From NCBI GenBank assembly GCA_016292045.1, contig JAEEZX010000018.1, positions 22,249 to 86,248 of the forward strand: a DNA stretch of 64,000 nt. The letters run 5' to 3'. Every line of letters starts with the position of its first letter. Within the stretch, counting starts at the first letter, position 1. This document shows, one piece after another, positions 62,972 to 64,000 of the stretch. Made by a program: the position numbers and the translations under genes. The notes under the pieces were generated by a model. It ran no database searches. It was not told the origin of the DNA and saw only the letters and a program-made list of their open reading frames with translations. This DNA comes from Bacteroidaceae bacterium (GTDB taxonomy: Bacteria > Bacteroidota > Bacteroidia > Bacteroidales > Bacteroidaceae).

Positions 62972-63877
62972 ATGAACAAACTAGAACTTCAAGAGCTCCG
63001 CGACCTTCCTATTGAGGGGGTCGCGAAGCGACTCGGACTCCAGGTGGAGCAGCACAAAAGCCTGTGCCCGTTTCATGAAGACCACACCCCCAGCCTGTCA
63101 TTCAAGGTGAGCCAAAACACCTGCCGTTGCTTCGTGTGTATGACACAGTCAATAGGCACCATCGATCTGGTGATGCGGCATCTTAACAAGGACTTCAAAG
63201 AGGCCTGCCGATGGCTGGCAGACGAGAACTGTGTCATCCTTGATGAGTGGAAACCTGCCAAGACAGATGAGGTACAGAAGCCGTTTGATGCGACAAAGTA
63301 TGAGCACTTCTTCGAGCGGCCTTGGTTGAACGAAGAGGCACGAAAGTTCCTCTTTGAGGAGCGCAGGATTGACCCAAGGGTAGCGAGCTGGTGCCGGTTG
63401 ACATCATGGAAAAATCGTAGTGGAATACCATGGCTGCAAATACCTTACTTCAATCGTGAAGGCAGGCTTGTTGGTATCCAGAACAGAAACCTGATAAAAG
63501 GTGCTACGCCTCGCTTTAGATTTCCTCAGGGGTCACAATGCAGCATATACAATCTGCCCGTGCTGAACCTGCTGCAGCCAGGCGAGGCGCTATACATCAC
63601 GGAAGGATGCTCGGACTGCTGGGCAATGCTCTCCTCCGGACACAAGGCAATAGCAATACCGTCCGCTACCCTACTCAAACCCCGGGATGTGGAACAATTA
63701 TCAATTCTCAATTCTCAATTGTCAATTAGCTTCCATATGTACCCCGACCGCGATGCGCCCGGCGAACGGCTCTTCATGCAACTGCAAAGCATGCTGCCCT
63801 CGTTGGAACATCATCAGTTGCCTCCGGACTGTAAGGATTTTAGCGAGTATTATCTTAATTTGAAACTTGGAACCTGA
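62972..63877 (+). CDS. CHC2 zinc-finger / TOPRIM primase-like protein
   Basis: A 301-residue DnaG-like protein. N-terminal CHC2 zinc finger: CPFHEDH (C32, H35) and CRCFVC (C53, C56). TOPRIM motifs: LYITEGCSDCWAM (Glu ~211) and YPDRDAPGE (D-x-D ~257-259). Between these two motifs the residues QLSILNSQLSIS are encoded by a heptamer repeat (63695-63728), which is unusual inside a catalytic domain. It probably primes replication of the element together with the DUF3987-like protein. ATG at 62972. Confidence 0.88.
   Translation: MNKLELQELRDLPIEGVAKRLGLQVEQHKSLCPFHEDHTPSLSFKVSQNTCRCFVCMTQSIGTIDLVMRHLNKDFKEACRWLADENCVILDEWKPAKTDEVQKPFDATKYEHFFERPWLNEEARKFLFEERRIDPRVASWCRLTSWKNRSGIPWLQIPYFNREGRLVGIQNRNLIKGATPRFRFPQGSQCSIYNLPVLNLLQPGEALYITEGCSDCWAMLSSGHKAIAIPSATLLKPRDVEQLSILNSQLSISFHMYPDRDAPGERLFMQLQSMLPSLEHHQLPPDCKDFSEYYLNLKLGT
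63695..63728. repeat. 7-bp tandem repeat inside the primase-like gene (CAATTNT)
   Basis: CAATTAT, CAATTCT, CAATTCT, CAATTGT and a partial CAATTA, translated in frame between the two TOPRIM motifs. Confidence 0.85.
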
Positions 63878-63879
63878 AT

Positions 63880-64000
63880 ATGAAAGCGATGTATAAATCA
63901 GAACTGGCACGGCTGGCTGGCGTTAGCTCCAACACGTTTCGCAGGTATCTGAACTCGCGCAGAGAAGTTCTTGCCGAAATGGGTGTGAAGCCACGCGCCC
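63880..64000 (+). CDS. DUF4248-type protein (3' end outside the window)
   Basis: Starts 2 bp after the primase-like gene. The first 40 residues read MKAMYKSELARLAGVSSNTF and RRYLNSRREVLAEMGVKPRA; this is the N-terminus of the DUF4248 family, small helix-turn-helix-like proteins that accompany DUF3987 and CHC2 genes in Bacteroidota. Probably a DNA-binding accessory protein of the element. Confidence 0.8.
   Translation, partial: MKAMYKSELARLAGVSSNTFRRYLNSRREVLAEMGVKPRA

Overview
The window looks like a chromosome segment of a Bacteroidales bacterium, most likely a Prevotella-like gut or rumen organism. Promoters are of the Bacteroidota type (TANNTTTG at -7, with TTTG 19-20 bp upstream where a -33 box can be seen). 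A secreted protein carries the YDLNGRR...KGIYI C-terminal signature common in Prevotella exoproteins. The gene set fits too: rarA, purT, glnS, iorAB/paaK, sulfation genes, GH95 and CE12 enzymes, and short 7-bp tandem repeats scattered through intergenic and coding DNA.

Layout. (1) 1-8634, minus strand: a defence/restriction island. It holds a DinD-RhuM fusion, a WYL-domain regulator, a DUF4268 nuclease-like protein, an unusual HsdM/HsdS-like methylase fused to a histidine kinase with its own response regulator, and the N-terminal part of a type I restriction subunit HsdR. Three of these transcription units begin with the same promoter/operator module. (2) 8.7-16.6 kb: a housekeeping operon (rarA-purT-thiD-secreted hydrolase) diverging from glnS and a TPR gene. 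(3) 16.5-23.5 kb, minus: a seven-gene aromatic 2-oxoacid/aryl-acetate operon (iorA, iorB, paaK, aminotransferase, paaK, ACT protein, thioesterase). (4) 23.5-30.3 kb, plus: a queuosine-precursor transporter behind a candidate preQ1-I riboswitch, a PEP-synthase-like protein with receiver-like domains, a porin and a sodium:solute symporter. (5) 30.3-37.7 kb, minus: a PAPS/sulfation operon (SLC13 transporter, cysC, cysD, cysN, sulfotransferase, glmS) preceded by tRNA-Thr(CGT). (6) 37.8-42.4 kb, plus: CE12 esterase, mltG and a GH95 enzyme. (7) 42.4-45 kb: GNAT, a K+ channel and a secreted nuclease, with repeat-rich spacers. (8) 45-58.4 kb, minus, clearly A/T-richer: a tightly coupled operon combining a TerY-phosphorylation triad (vWA, PP2C, Ser/Thr kinase, TerY-C-like zinc ribbon) with a complete His-Xaa-Ser system (HxsA repeat protein, HxsD, two radical-SAM enzymes HxsB and HxsC), a membrane TPR-like protein, a PIF1-like helicase and a zinc/PH-like protein. 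(9) 58.7-64 kb, plus: replication-type genes of an integrated element (DUF3987-like protein, CHC2/TOPRIM primase-like protein, DUF4248 protein) with a repeat-bounded AT-rich segment that could be an origin.

The two most unusual items are the methylase-histidine kinase/response regulator pair with its shared operators (1.8-6.2 kb) and the TerY-P plus HXS operon (47.1-58.4 kb), which looks like a phospho-regulated system built around a radical-SAM-modified, exported His/Ser-repeat protein. Function assignments rest on recognised motifs; nothing here was checked by database search.
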